A DNA stretch of 64,000 nt, taken from contig NZ_OY775906.1 in the NCBI RefSeq assembly GCF_963675065.1, positions 2,644,001 through 2,708,000 of the forward strand, in the 5' to 3' direction. The position numbers and the translations under genes are program-made. Every line of letters starts with the position of its first letter. Within the stretch, counting starts at the first letter, position 1. The stretch is from an uncultured Draconibacterium sp. Its GTDB lineage: Bacteria > Bacteroidota > Bacteroidia > Bacteroidales > Prolixibacteraceae. Below, one piece after another: positions 35,765 through 44,403 of the stretch. Under the pieces are notes generated by a model that saw nothing but the letters and a program-made list of their open reading frames with translations, did no database searches and had not been told where the DNA came from.

Positions 35765-37414
35765 ATGAAGGCAGGTGTTGTAGTAGTTTTAGGTTTTATT
35801 CTTTTATTTCTTGGTGGCCAAACACAGGCACAAAACAATGAACCGCTTAATAGCGATAAACCCAAAGTGGTAATTGGTATTGTTGTTGAGAACATGCGTC
35901 CCGATTACATTCAGCGCTATTGGGACAAATTTCAGCCCAATGGATTTAAGAAAATTTATACGCAGGGTGCCGTTTGCAAGAATGTGAAACTTACCCTGCA
36001 CGAACAAAACTACGCCAGCGGAACAGCAACACTTTTTACCGGAGTTCATCCGTCAATTCACGGAATTGTTTCGAACAAATGGTACGACCGCCTGAAGAAA
36101 AAAGAAGTAGACAGCACCGAAGATGACTATTATTTTACGGTTGGAGCCGATACTAAAGCCGGTGTCGCATCGCCTCAAAATCTGCTTTCGACAACCCTTA
36201 CCGATAATTTGAAAATACTAAGCGGCGGTAAAGCCAAAATTTTTAGTGCAGCTTTAAACCGCGAATCAGCAATTTTTGCTGCGGGTCATGCTGCCGACGG
36301 CGCTTACTGGTTCGATACCGAATCGGGAAGAATGATATCAAGTTCGTTTTATGTAAGCACTTTCCCCGACTGGGTGCGTTTATTTAACAGCGAGAACTAC
36401 GCCGATATTTACAGTCACCGCACCTGGACGACGCTGATTCCGGAAACCGAATACACCGAGAGCCTGCGCGACGACTACCTGCTGGAACGTGGTTATTTTG
36501 GCGAGTTTAATACTTTCCCACATTCCATAAACAAATACATTAGCCGCACCAATGATTTCAGACCGTTTAAAACCACTCCGTCTGCCAATATGATGATTAA
36601 GGATTTCACCCTGCGTTTGTTGGAAAACGAAGAAATTGGAACGGATAACGTAACCGATTTTGTTACTGCTGTATTTTCGAGCATGGATTACGAAAATGGT
36701 TCATTCGGGCCGGCATCGCTTGAAATGGAAGATACTTACCTTTATCTCGATCAGTACATTGGAGAATTAGTTAATGCCGCCGAACAGCAATTTGGAAAAG
36801 ACAATGTTTTGTTTTTCCTAACGGCCAACACATCAGCATCGTACCCGGTTGAATACCTGAAAGAGGAATTTCACCTGACGGTTGACTATTTTAATGTTGA
36901 AAGTGCCATAGCGCTGCTTACTTCTTATCTGAATATTACTTACGGCGAAGAGAAATGGATCGAACATTATTCCGATCTTCAGCTGTACCTTGATCACGAT
37001 ATTATTAATAAAAGCGATAATGTAACCTTGAATGAAATGCGCGAGGTTTCATCAAATTTTATTAACCAGTTTACCGGCATTCAGGTTTCGATGCCCGCGT
37101 TCCAGTTAGAACAGGGAAGCTCGGCAAACGGATTATTCGAACCACTGTACAATACCTATTTCAAAAACCGCTCAGGCGATTTTATCTATACTTTAAAAGA
37201 AGGCTGGCAACCTGGTTATAAATTCAAGCGTGCTAATTACACCGATCAGTCGAGAATACCTATAGTAATTTGGGGTAAAGGAATTAAAGCACAAACCATA
37301 AGCACAACGCACAACGCCGTTGACCTGGTACCAACACTGGCCGAATTAATATCAGTGCCGCTACCCGATAAATGTCAGGGAAGGATTATTAAAGAAATTG
37401 TAGAAACGAAATAG
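35765..37414 (+). CDS. PafA-like alkaline phosphatase superfamily protein lacking catalytic residues
   Basis: A 549-residue exported protein (signal ending TQAQ, about residue 23) with the whole frame of PafA-type alkaline phosphatases: VVENMRPDYIQRYWDKF, FTGVHPSIHGI, AAGHAADGAYW, FGPASLEMEDTYLYLD and a C-terminal VDLVPTLAELI. Compared with PafA from memory, nearly all active-site positions differ. The nucleophile Thr is Tyr (QNYASGTATLFTG), the metal Asp-His of TADHG is Asn-Thr (LTANTSAS), the metal Asp of DQMRWDY is Glu, the His of DYVGH is Gly, the His of THVP is Arg and the K-D-R motif is N-R-E. It is thus very likely not a phosphatase. One Asp (SSMDY) and the HGIxxN Asn remain. Confidence 0.8.
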   Translation: MKAGVVVVLGFILLFLGGQTQAQNNEPLNSDKPKVVIGIVVENMRPDYIQRYWDKFQPNGFKKIYTQGAVCKNVKLTLHEQNYASGTATLFTGVHPSIHGIVSNKWYDRLKKKEVDSTEDDYYFTVGADTKAGVASPQNLLSTTLTDNLKILSGGKAKIFSAALNRESAIFAAGHAADGAYWFDTESGRMISSSFYVSTFPDWVRLFNSENYADIYSHRTWTTLIPETEYTESLRDDYLLERGYFGEFNTFPHSINKYISRTNDFRPFKTTPSANMMIKDFTLRLLENEEIGTDNVTDFVTAVFSSMDYENGSFGPASLEMEDTYLYLDQYIGELVNAAEQQFGKDNVLFFLTANTSASYPVEYLKEEFHLTVDYFNVESAIALLTSYLNITYGEEKWIEHYSDLQLYLDHDIINKSDNVTLNEMREVSSNFINQFTGIQVSMPAFQLEQGSSANGLFEPLYNTYFKNRSGDFIYTLKEGWQPGYKFKRANYTDQSRIPIVIWGKGIKAQTISTTHNAVDLVPTLAELISVPLPDKCQGRIIKEIVETK

Positions 37415-37438
37415 AAAAACTGTTTGCGAACTATGGTG

Positions 37439-37840
37439 CTAGAATAGTTTAAATCCCTTTCGATCATTCTTCTTTTCCGGTTCCAGCTCAGCATGTACCT
37501 GGTCGTTCTTTTTCTGTCGGTTTTTGCTGCTCAACAAAGGCTGAAGGCTAACTACCAATGTAGTATCAGAAACAGCTTCAACGTGGTGCAAAACCGGTTT
37601 GAATCCTCCGTTTGAAATAGACAAATCAATATCGCCCTGATCGAGAATTAGCTTATAAAATCCATTCTGATTGGTAATTGTTCCGATTCCCGAATTCTTT
37701 TCAAAAATACTTACGTTTTCCATTGCTTTTCCGTTGGATCCATTATTAACATAACCTGTTATAGTTACTATTTGGGCCCAACTCATGCCAGGAATAATTA
37801 ATAATAGAATAGCGAAATGGGTGATTAAAACTGTTTTCAT
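37439..37840 (-). CDS. Exported carboxypeptidase-regulatory-like domain protein
   Basis: A 133-residue protein with a signal peptide (to about residue 22, MSWAQ) followed by one beta-sandwich domain of the CarboxypepD_reg-like type: VTITGYVNNGSNGKAMENVSIFEKNSGIGTITNQNG. The C-terminus is basic and Lys-rich. In Bacteroidota this domain is normally the N-terminal part of larger outer-membrane proteins; here it stands alone. It converges with the PafA-like gene. Confidence 0.82.
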   Translation of the reverse strand: MKTVLITHFAILLLIIPGMSWAQIVTITGYVNNGSNGKAMENVSIFEKNSGIGTITNQNGFYKLILDQGDIDLSISNGGFKPVLHHVEAVSDTTLVVSLQPLLSSKNRQKKNDQVHAELEPEKKNDRKGFKLF

Positions 37841-38151
37841 TTTAATGAACTTGTTAAATTGTTATATGGCTTCATAAAATTAGACAAAAAAAAGCACAAA
37901 AAGGTTGCTTCATCCTTTAATTTTCTTTAAACAAATTGTTAATGAATCTCCAATTTCTGCTGTAAAAAATAATCCTTATTTAGACTACATTGCATTCTCC
38001 CCCTTTTAAACCATTTTTAGAACACATTTATACATGACAAAAATTAGCCTCACCTATCTATTTAAAATCAGATTTAATTACAATTCTCGTTTTCTGCTGA
38101 AAAACATAATGTTATGAAACAAATACACTGTTTTTTTATGTGATTACTCCT
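37841..38151. other. AT-rich gene-free stretch upstream of the hydrogenase operon
   Basis: No open frame with family resemblance, no RNA gene and no clear terminator is visible. It contains the presumed promoter region for the small exported protein on the minus strand and the 5' flank of the hydrogenase promoter, which begins at 38152. Confidence 0.5.
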
Positions 38152-38159
38152 TACATTTG
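38152..38159 (+). promoter_or_regulatory. -7 element of the hydrogenase operon promoter
   Basis: TACATTTG is a perfect TAnnTTTG. No TTTG is found 17-20 bases upstream (only a T-run near 38131-38138), which is common for regulated promoters. The transcript would start near 38164 with a leader of about 115 bases. Confidence 0.55.
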
Positions 38160-38192
38160 TTTATAACAAATAAAGAATTATTTCTTTATTTG
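38156..38192. promoter_or_regulatory. Two overlapping perfect palindromes at the hydrogenase promoter
   Basis: TTTGTT-TAT-AACAAA spans 38156-38170 and overlaps the -7 element. CAAATAAAGAA at 38167-38177 is the exact reverse complement of TTCTTTATTTG at 38182-38192. Both are candidate operators for a repressor acting at the transcription start. Confidence 0.55.
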
Positions 38193-38280
38193 AAAACAAC
38201 TTGTTACCGATCCTGCCTTAGCCGGCGCTATATTTAACAATAACAACTAAAAACCAATTTTAAAAACTAAAACTTGCCTC

Positions 38281-38757
38281 ATGGATCCAATCCAAACTTT
38301 AGTTAAAAACCTGGCAGAGAAACATGGTCGAAGCCGGGAGAGTGTTTTACCCATTTTACAAGGAGTGGTTGAACAGGAAAATTTTCTTTCGGAACGTTCG
38401 ATGATCGAGATTGCCCGGGAAATTGATATTCCGGCTGCCGATGTTTACGGAACTGCCACTTTTTATTCATTTCTTGAAACCAAACCTACCGGAAAGTTCA
38501 TTATTCGTGTGTGCAAAACCATTACCTGTGCCATGAAGGGTAAAAACCAAATTTTGTTTGCCATACAAGACATGCTAAAGATTAGTTTAGGGGAAACCAC
38601 CCCCGATAAACAATTTACCCTACTGGAAACCAACTGCCTGGGCTGGTGCCACAAGGCACCGGCAATGCTTATAAACGATGAGATTTATACCGAGCTCACT
38701 CCTGAAAAAGTGAGGGAGATATTATCGGCTTATATGAAAGTAAATCAGAATCACTAA
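38281..38757 (+). CDS. NADH-dependent [FeFe]-hydrogenase, NuoE-like [2Fe-2S] subunit
   Basis: A 158-residue thioredoxin-fold ferredoxin. The cluster ligands are C-x4-C in CKTITC and C-x3-C in CLGWC, and PAADVYGTATFYSFL is the family block. It is homologous to NuoE, HndA and HydC, the small electron-transfer subunit between the NADH-binding subunit and the hydrogenase. First gene of a three-gene operon; the next starts 10 bases after its stop. A second homolog is encoded at 62665-63147. Confidence 0.95.
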   Translation: MDPIQTLVKNLAEKHGRSRESVLPILQGVVEQENFLSERSMIEIAREIDIPAADVYGTATFYSFLETKPTGKFIIRVCKTITCAMKGKNQILFAIQDMLKISLGETTPDKQFTLLETNCLGWCHKAPAMLINDEIYTELTPEKVREILSAYMKVNQNH

Positions 38758-38767
38758 ACCGGCAAAT

Positions 38768-39952
38768 ATGGCAACTTCAAATCAATTAAAACGTGTAGAT
38801 TTCATTTTCAGAAATGAAAACGACTGGGAAAAAATTCTCTCTTCAACACTAAAAAGGAAACCACAAGAACTTATTAATGAACTGATCAGTTCTGAATTAA
38901 AAGGACGTGGCGGAGCCGGGTTCCCCACCGGACTAAAATGGAAGCTTACTGCGGAATCAAAAGAGAAAGAAAAATACGTGATCTGCAATGCCGATGAAGG
39001 CGAGCCAGGCACTTTTAAAGACCGCGAAATTTTATCGCGCGTTCCCTATAAAGTTTTAACAGCAATGGCTATTTGCGGATACATTACCGGAGCCAAAAGA
39101 GGCTATATCTATCTACGGGGCGAATATAAATTTCTGTTACCCGAGTTAAACAAGGTCATCGACGAATTTGACTACTACTGCCAGGAAACAAATCTTGATT
39201 TCAAGATCTCGATTTTTATGGGAAGTGGCGCTTACATTTGTGGAGAAGAAACTGCCTTAATGGAATCTATGGAAGGTAAACGTGGCGAGCCGCGTAATAA
39301 ACCGCCATTCCCCACGCAAGCCGGTTTTATGGGAAAACCTACCGTAATCAACAATGTGGAAACACTGGTGCACACTTTCACTATTTTTAAATACGGCGCA
39401 AAAAAGTTCTACGATCTTGGGGTACAGTACTCCAGAGGCACCAAGTTATTCTCGGTATCGGGAGATACGCCAAAACCGGGTATCTACGAATTGGAGCTGG
39501 GAATGAGTTTGCAGGATTTTGTGTACGAATTTGGCGACGGCGATACCAAAGCCGTACAGGTTGGTGGAGCCTCGGGTTTTTTGGTTCCCCGCAAAAAATT
39601 TAAAGATGCTGCCATTGGTTTTAAAGGCAAACTTACAGGTATTTCGCTGCCTACCGGCGGGTCGATGATGCTTTTTAATAGTTCGCGTTCGATGTTTAAT
39701 GTGCTCGATAATTATCTTGAATTTTTCCGCGAAGAATCTTGTGGTCAGTGTACACCGTGCCGCGTTGGATGCCAGCAATTATTAATGGGTATTAAAGCGG
39801 TAAAACGAGGTGAAAAACCGGCCTCTTATCTCGATAAGTTATTGCGCCTTACCGAAACCATGCAATACACGGCCAAATGTGGCCTTGGGCAATCGGTGGC
39901 CAATTCGTTCTCGTCGATTGTGGAGAACTTCAGAGAAGAGATGATCTATTAA
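38768..39952 (+). CDS. NADH-dependent [FeFe]-hydrogenase, NuoF-like flavin subunit (short form)
   Basis: A 394-residue subunit with NADH-binding GRGGAGFPTGLKW near residue 46, FMN-binding region GSGAYICGEETALMESMEG and the [4Fe-4S] ligands in ESCGQCTPCRVG plus a later Cys in AKCGLGQ. It transfers electrons between NADH and the NuoE-like subunit. It lacks both the N-terminal thioredoxin-like domain and the C-terminal ferredoxin domain found in HydB of Thermotoga-type bifurcating hydrogenases, so it is a minimal version. Confidence 0.94.
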   Translation: MATSNQLKRVDFIFRNENDWEKILSSTLKRKPQELINELISSELKGRGGAGFPTGLKWKLTAESKEKEKYVICNADEGEPGTFKDREILSRVPYKVLTAMAICGYITGAKRGYIYLRGEYKFLLPELNKVIDEFDYYCQETNLDFKISIFMGSGAYICGEETALMESMEGKRGEPRNKPPFPTQAGFMGKPTVINNVETLVHTFTIFKYGAKKFYDLGVQYSRGTKLFSVSGDTPKPGIYELELGMSLQDFVYEFGDGDTKAVQVGGASGFLVPRKKFKDAAIGFKGKLTGISLPTGGSMMLFNSSRSMFNVLDNYLEFFREESCGQCTPCRVGCQQLLMGIKAVKRGEKPASYLDKLLRLTETMQYTAKCGLGQSVANSFSSIVENFREEMIY

Positions 39953-39973
39953 TAAACCGGAAAAAGAAAGATT

Positions 39974-41764
39974 ATGAACAAAAAAGTTAATATCAGTATA
40001 AATGGTTTCCCGGTTGAGATTTCAGCTGGAAAAACCATTCTGGAGGCTGCAGAAGAACAAGGAATTACCATTCCAACACTTTGTCATCATAAAGATTTGT
40101 GCGTTGCCGGAAACTGCCGTGTTTGTGTAGTTGAGGTGGCCGGGCAAAACCGTTTGTCGGCAGCCTGCGCTACTCCCTGCGAAGAAGGCATGGAAATTCT
40201 TACCAACAGTTTAAAAGTACGTAACTCCAGAAAACAAATCATTGAGTTACTGCTGGCAGAGCACAACGCCGATTGTACCAAATGTTACCGCAATGGAAAC
40301 TGCGAACTGCAAACACTTGCCTCGGAGTATAAAATAATGACCCAGGACTTTATCGAACTGGTTCCGTTAAAACACTTCTCGATCGATTCCTATTCGCCAT
40401 CGATTATTAAAGACGACAGCAAATGTATTCGCTGCCAGCGTTGTGTACGAACCTGCGCCGGATTACAGGGCGTTAATGCGCTTACTGTGGCTCACAAAGG
40501 CGACAAAATGAAGATTACAACTTTCTTCGAAAAAGCCATGCGCGACGTGGTTTGTACCAACTGTGGGCAATGCGTCAACCACTGCCCTACCGGAGCGTTG
40601 GTTGAGAAAAACTATATTGAAGAAGTTTGGGAGGCCATTGCTAATCCGAACAAACATGTTGTGGTACAAACAGCACCTGCTGTACGTGTGGGATTAGGCG
40701 AAGAGTTGGGATTAAAACCAGGAGAACGTGTTACCGGAAAAATGGTTGCCGCTTTAAAACGTTTGGGTTTCGACTCGGTGCTTGACACAGATTTTACCGC
40801 CGACCTTACCATTATGGAAGAAGGAACCGAATTACTTACCCGCCTGAAAAAAGTTTTGGTTGATAAAGATGAGTCGGTATCGTTGCCAATGGCAACATCA
40901 TGCTCGCCGGGATGGATCAAATACGTCGAACACATGTTCCCTGACCATTTGAAAAACCTGTCGACCTGTAAATCGCCGCAACAAATGTTCGGAGCGCTGG
41001 TTAAAACATACTACGCCAATGCCCGAAACATAAAACCGGAAGACATTGTTTCAGTTTCGATAATGCCGTGTACGGCGAAAAAATACGAAGCTTTCCGTCC
41101 GGAAATGCACGACAGTGGTTATCGCGATGTTGACTATGTTTTAACCACACGCGAACTGGCCATATTGATTAAACAGGCTGGTTTGGATTTCAATAAACTG
41201 GAGCCGGCAAAATACGACCGTTTAATGGGCGAATCATCGGGTGCAGCAGTAATTTTCGGTGCAACGGGCGGCGTTATGGAAGCCGCTTTGCGTACCGCCT
41301 ACGAAATTGTTACCGGCCGCGAAGTTCCGTTCGAAAACCTTAACATTACTCCAGTGCGGGGAAATGATGGAATTCGTGAAGCAACCATAAAAATTGAAAA
41401 TCCGGTAGAAGAGTGGGCATTTCTTGATGGCGTAGAATTAAAATGCGCCATAGCTCACGGGCTAATAAATGCCAAAACCGTTATGGAATCAGTGAGAGCT
41501 GGTACTGCCGATTACCATTTTATTGAGTTTATGGCCTGTCCGGGCGGTTGCCTGGGCGGCGGCGGACAGCCAATTCCCACCAATCCAGAGATCAGGCAGA
41601 AGCGTGCCGAGGCGATTTATGCTGAAGACGAAGGGTTACCGATTCGGAAATCGCACGAGAATCACGAAATTAAGAAGTTATACAAAGACTTCTTAAAAGA
41701 ACCACTTGGAGAAGTATCACATCATTTATTGCATACAAAATATACGCAACGCGAAAGGTATTAA
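39974..41764 (+). CDS. [FeFe]-hydrogenase catalytic subunit
   Basis: A 596-residue enzyme that interconverts protons and H2. Domain order: N-terminal [2Fe-2S] (CRVCVVEV region), His-Cys3 cluster (HNADCTKCYRNGNC), two [4Fe-4S] sites (CIRCQRCVRTC and CTNCGQCVNHCP), then the H-cluster domain. The H-cluster ligands are in TSCSPGW (Cys310), MPCTAKKYE (Cys366) and MACPGGCLGGGGQP (Cys522 and Cys526). All ligand sites are intact. It needs HydE/F/G maturases, which are not in this window. A second hydA is cut by the right edge. Confidence 0.96.
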   Translation: MNKKVNISINGFPVEISAGKTILEAAEEQGITIPTLCHHKDLCVAGNCRVCVVEVAGQNRLSAACATPCEEGMEILTNSLKVRNSRKQIIELLLAEHNADCTKCYRNGNCELQTLASEYKIMTQDFIELVPLKHFSIDSYSPSIIKDDSKCIRCQRCVRTCAGLQGVNALTVAHKGDKMKITTFFEKAMRDVVCTNCGQCVNHCPTGALVEKNYIEEVWEAIANPNKHVVVQTAPAVRVGLGEELGLKPGERVTGKMVAALKRLGFDSVLDTDFTADLTIMEEGTELLTRLKKVLVDKDESVSLPMATSCSPGWIKYVEHMFPDHLKNLSTCKSPQQMFGALVKTYYANARNIKPEDIVSVSIMPCTAKKYEAFRPEMHDSGYRDVDYVLTTRELAILIKQAGLDFNKLEPAKYDRLMGESSGAAVIFGATGGVMEAALRTAYEIVTGREVPFENLNITPVRGNDGIREATIKIENPVEEWAFLDGVELKCAIAHGLINAKTVMESVRAGTADYHFIEFMACPGGCLGGGGQPIPTNPEIRQKRAEAIYAEDEGLPIRKSHENHEIKKLYKDFLKEPLGEVSHHLLHTKYTQRERY

Positions 41765-41786
41765 TCACTAACCTAACTTTTATTAA

Positions 41787-41815
41787 AATCCGGTATCTTT
41801 GGTGCCGGATTTTTT
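41787..41815 (+). terminator. Intrinsic terminator of the hydrogenase operon
   Basis: AATCCGG (41787-41793) pairs with CCGGATT (41805-41811), followed by a T-run ending directly at the ATG of the next gene. The hairpin loop contains the -7 box of that next gene. Confidence 0.8.
41794..41801 (+). promoter_or_regulatory. -7 element of the ogt-type gene, inside the terminator loop
   Basis: TATCTTTG is a perfect TAnnTTTG and lies in the terminator loop, 14 bases upstream of the ATG at 41816. No clear -33 TTTG was found. Confidence 0.5.
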
Positions 41816-42301
41816 ATGATACAATTTACCCGATATATGAACTCCCCCGTGGGCTGGTTGAAACTTCAGTCGACTGAAGCGGATTTAACAGCTATAAGTT
41901 TTGATGTTGAAAAAGCGGAAGATTCAACTGATCAACCAACGATTTTAATAGACACGGCAAGTCAGTTGCAGGAATATTTTGCCGGCAAACGAAAAGACTT
42001 CAACTTGCAACTGGCTCCTAAAGGGACAGAATTTCAGCAAAAAATATGGAAACTCGTACAAAAAGTTGATTTTGGTACAACTGCCAGCTACCTCGATATT
42101 GCGATTCAATCCGGTTCTGAAAAGAATACGCGTGCTGTAGGGCTGGCAAATGGTAAAAATCCAATACCTATCATAATTCCTTGTCATCGTATTGTTGGAA
42201 GCTCGGGAAAACTCACCGGTTATGCAGGAGGTTTGGAACGTAAACGTTGGCTGCTAAACCATGAGCTTTCTCACACTCCTACTATAGGCAGATTGTTCTA
42301 A
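41816..42301 (+). CDS. ogt: Methylated-DNA-protein-cysteine methyltransferase (Ogt/Ada-C type)
   Basis: A 161-residue DNA-repair protein that removes alkyl groups from O6-alkylguanine by transferring them to its own Cys. The acceptor is Cys123 in IIIPCHRIVGSSG, followed by LTGYAGGLERKRWLL. The N-terminal domain is of the usual size. It is encoded downstream of the hydrogenase operon but has its own -7 box, and has a terminator after it. Confidence 0.94.
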   Translation: MIQFTRYMNSPVGWLKLQSTEADLTAISFDVEKAEDSTDQPTILIDTASQLQEYFAGKRKDFNLQLAPKGTEFQQKIWKLVQKVDFGTTASYLDIAIQSGSEKNTRAVGLANGKNPIPIIIPCHRIVGSSGKLTGYAGGLERKRWLLNHELSHTPTIGRLF

Positions 42302-42460
42302 TTATGGGAATATTGTCCCAATATGAAGAACAGAATCAGTACTAAAAAAACCTTACATTACTGAATACTTGATCCTTACAAATTACGGCATACCATTTGT
42401 TTATTTATTTATGAAATCAGGAAGATAAAAAATAAGGAAACTGATATAGTTAACCTTAAG

Positions 42461-42493
42461 AAATGGAACTCAATTTTGGGTTCCATTTTCTTT
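42461..42493 (+). terminator. Intrinsic terminator after the ogt-type gene
   Basis: AAATGGAAC (42461-42469) pairs with GTTCCATTT (42480-42488), followed by TCTTTT. Confidence 0.72.
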
Positions 42494-42523
42494 TGCAGGA
42501 AGTCTGATATATCCTTATATTCA
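42492..42523 (+). promoter_or_regulatory. Possible promoter of the esterase-nuclease pair
   Basis: TTTG at 42492-42495 and TATATTCA at 42516-42523 (TAnnTTTG with two differences), spaced 20 bases. The predicted transcript start is near 42528, about 10 bases before the ATG at 42537. Confidence 0.4.
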
Positions 42524-42536
42524 CACAAAAAAATTT

Positions 42537-43496
42537 ATGCATAAAAAGTTAAGCCTCGTTGTTCTGTTGTTCTTCCTGGTGGGTACTTCGTTTGCCCAGG
42601 AAAGATATACGGCCGACTTGTTTGATGAAATACGAGTAGAAACAGCTACTTATGCTACCAAGGATGGCGAAAATCTGGATATGGATATTTACCTTCCGCA
42701 AAACGATTACGAGAAGGAACGTGCTACTATAATTTATGTACACGGTGGTGGTTTTAGTGGTGGCCAAAGAGATGGCGAAAATATTAAAACATTTTGTACA
42801 CGCCTGGCAAACTACGGCTATGTGGTGGCTTCCATATCGTACCGTTTAACCCGCAAAGGAAAACCGGAAGGTTTTGGCTGCGATTGCCCCGCTACCGAAA
42901 AACTGAATACAATTTATGCCGCCAACGAAGATTTACTGGATGCCGCCTATTTTCTGATAGAAAATCGTCATCAATACGCCATTAACCCACAACAAATAAT
43001 TCTTTCGGGAAGTAGTGCCGGAGCAGAAACCGTTTTGTACACTGCTTACCAGCCGCCTTATTGTTATGGTCTGGATTCAGGCCCGGTTTCGTTTGCAGGT
43101 GTAATTGGCATGGCCGGCGCCATTCCGGATACTACGGCATTATACGATGAATCGGCAATTCCGTCGCTTTTATTCCACGGAACAGACGATAACCTGGTAC
43201 CTTATGGAACTGCACCTCATCATTATTGCGATGAAGATAAGGCTGGTTATTGGATTATACACGGCTCAGAAACTATTGCCGAAAAACTCGACCAATTGGA
43301 AGTTCCTTACTGGTTGCACACATCGTGTGGTGCCGCTCATGAAATAAACATTTCGCCTGTAGAAGATTATTTCGATGTAATTATTGAATTTTGTAAGCAG
43401 TTTGCCATTGAAAAAGATGGCGACCAGCGTCATACAATTATTAAAGGCAAACAAAACAGAGAAAAATACTCAACCTATAACTACTGTTCAGAATGA
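42537..43496 (+). CDS. Exported alpha/beta hydrolase (carboxylesterase-like)
   Basis: A 319-residue protein with a signal peptide ending TSFAQ (about residue 21). Oxyanion region YVHGGGFSGG, nucleophile Ser in LSGSSAGAE and a late His in CGAAHEINIS fit the hormone-sensitive-lipase or BD-FAE type of alpha/beta hydrolases. It probably cleaves ester bonds of secreted or cell-wall material; the substrate is unknown. It overlaps the next gene by 4 bases (ATGA), so the two are co-transcribed. Confidence 0.87.
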   Translation: MHKKLSLVVLLFFLVGTSFAQERYTADLFDEIRVETATYATKDGENLDMDIYLPQNDYEKERATIIYVHGGGFSGGQRDGENIKTFCTRLANYGYVVASISYRLTRKGKPEGFGCDCPATEKLNTIYAANEDLLDAAYFLIENRHQYAINPQQIILSGSSAGAETVLYTAYQPPYCYGLDSGPVSFAGVIGMAGAIPDTTALYDESAIPSLLFHGTDDNLVPYGTAPHHYCDEDKAGYWIIHGSETIAEKLDQLEVPYWLHTSCGAAHEINISPVEDYFDVIIEFCKQFAIEKDGDQRHTIIKGKQNREKYSTYNYCSE

Positions 43497-44326
43497 AACG
43501 AATAATTTTAAGCCTATTAATCATTCTTCCATCAATTCTAGTTGCACAGCAAATAAATGTAATGACATTCAATATTCGGATGAATACTGCCAGCGATGGA
43601 ATTAATGCCTGGCCAAACCGGATTGAAATGGTAAACGGATTGTTGCATTTTCATGATCCCGATGTTTTTGGTTTGCAGGAAGCCTTGTACGGTCAGATTT
43701 TAGACATTGAAAAAGGTTTACCCGAATACAAATGGTTTGGTGTTGGCCGCGACGATGGTGATAAAGCCGGCGAGTTTATGCCGATCTTCTACAATCCGAA
43801 AAAATTAATTCTTGAAGAAAAAGGACATTTCTGGTTATCAGAAAACTGCGATGAGCCAGGACTGGGCTGGGATGCCGCTTGCAACCGTATTGTTACCTGG
43901 GGGAAATTTAAATCGAAAGTTACCGGAAAAAAATTCTTTGTTTTTAATACGCATTTTGACCATGTAGGTGTGGAAGCCCGGAAAAATTCAGCAAAATTGA
44001 TTCATGAAAAAATGGAAGAGTTTACTGCGGGATTAAGTTTGCCGGTAATTCTTACGGGTGATTTTAACCTAACTCCGGAAACACAACCAATAGCGCTGAT
44101 AAAAGGATACATGAGCGACAGCCGCGAAGTTACACAAGAACCTCCTTACGGACCAGTTGGAACTTTCAACGGTTTTAAACCGGGCAGCGAAGGCGATAAC
44201 CGCATCGATTACATTTTTGTGAACGACAAAATTAAGGTATTGGAATACGCAGCCATCAGCGATACTTACGAAAACCGATCGCCATCTGATCATTTGCCGG
44301 TTTTTGTGCAAATACAGTTGAAATAA
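43493..44326 (+). CDS. Exported endonuclease/exonuclease/phosphatase family protein
   Basis: A 277-residue EEP-fold protein with a signal peptide ending LVAQ. Motifs: MTFNIRMNT and DVFGLQEALYGQ (metal Glu), VFNTHFDHVG, LTGDFNLTPE (catalytic Asp-Asn) and SDHLPVFVQI at the end. The family hydrolyses phosphodiesters of nucleic acids, sphingomyelin or inositol phosphates; export suggests phosphoester scavenging. It is translationally coupled to the upstream esterase. Confidence 0.9.
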   Translation: MKRIILSLLIILPSILVAQQINVMTFNIRMNTASDGINAWPNRIEMVNGLLHFHDPDVFGLQEALYGQILDIEKGLPEYKWFGVGRDDGDKAGEFMPIFYNPKKLILEEKGHFWLSENCDEPGLGWDAACNRIVTWGKFKSKVTGKKFFVFNTHFDHVGVEARKNSAKLIHEKMEEFTAGLSLPVILTGDFNLTPETQPIALIKGYMSDSREVTQEPPYGPVGTFNGFKPGSEGDNRIDYIFVNDKIKVLEYAAISDTYENRSPSDHLPVFVQIQLK

Positions 44327-44332
44327 GAATTG

Positions 44333-44398
44333 TTCTCGCAGATTACATAGATCTCTGCAGATAAGTATCCGAAAAAGTTCAGCGTAATCTGCGAGAAA
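44333..44398. repeat. Long inverted repeat between convergent genes
   Basis: TTCTCGCAGATTAC (44333-44346) and GTAATCTGCGAGAA (44385-44398) are exact reverse complements over 14 bases with a 38-base loop. It may act as a bidirectional terminator or be a dispersed intergenic repeat. Confidence 0.75.
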
Positions 44399-44403
44399 TG
44401 TTT

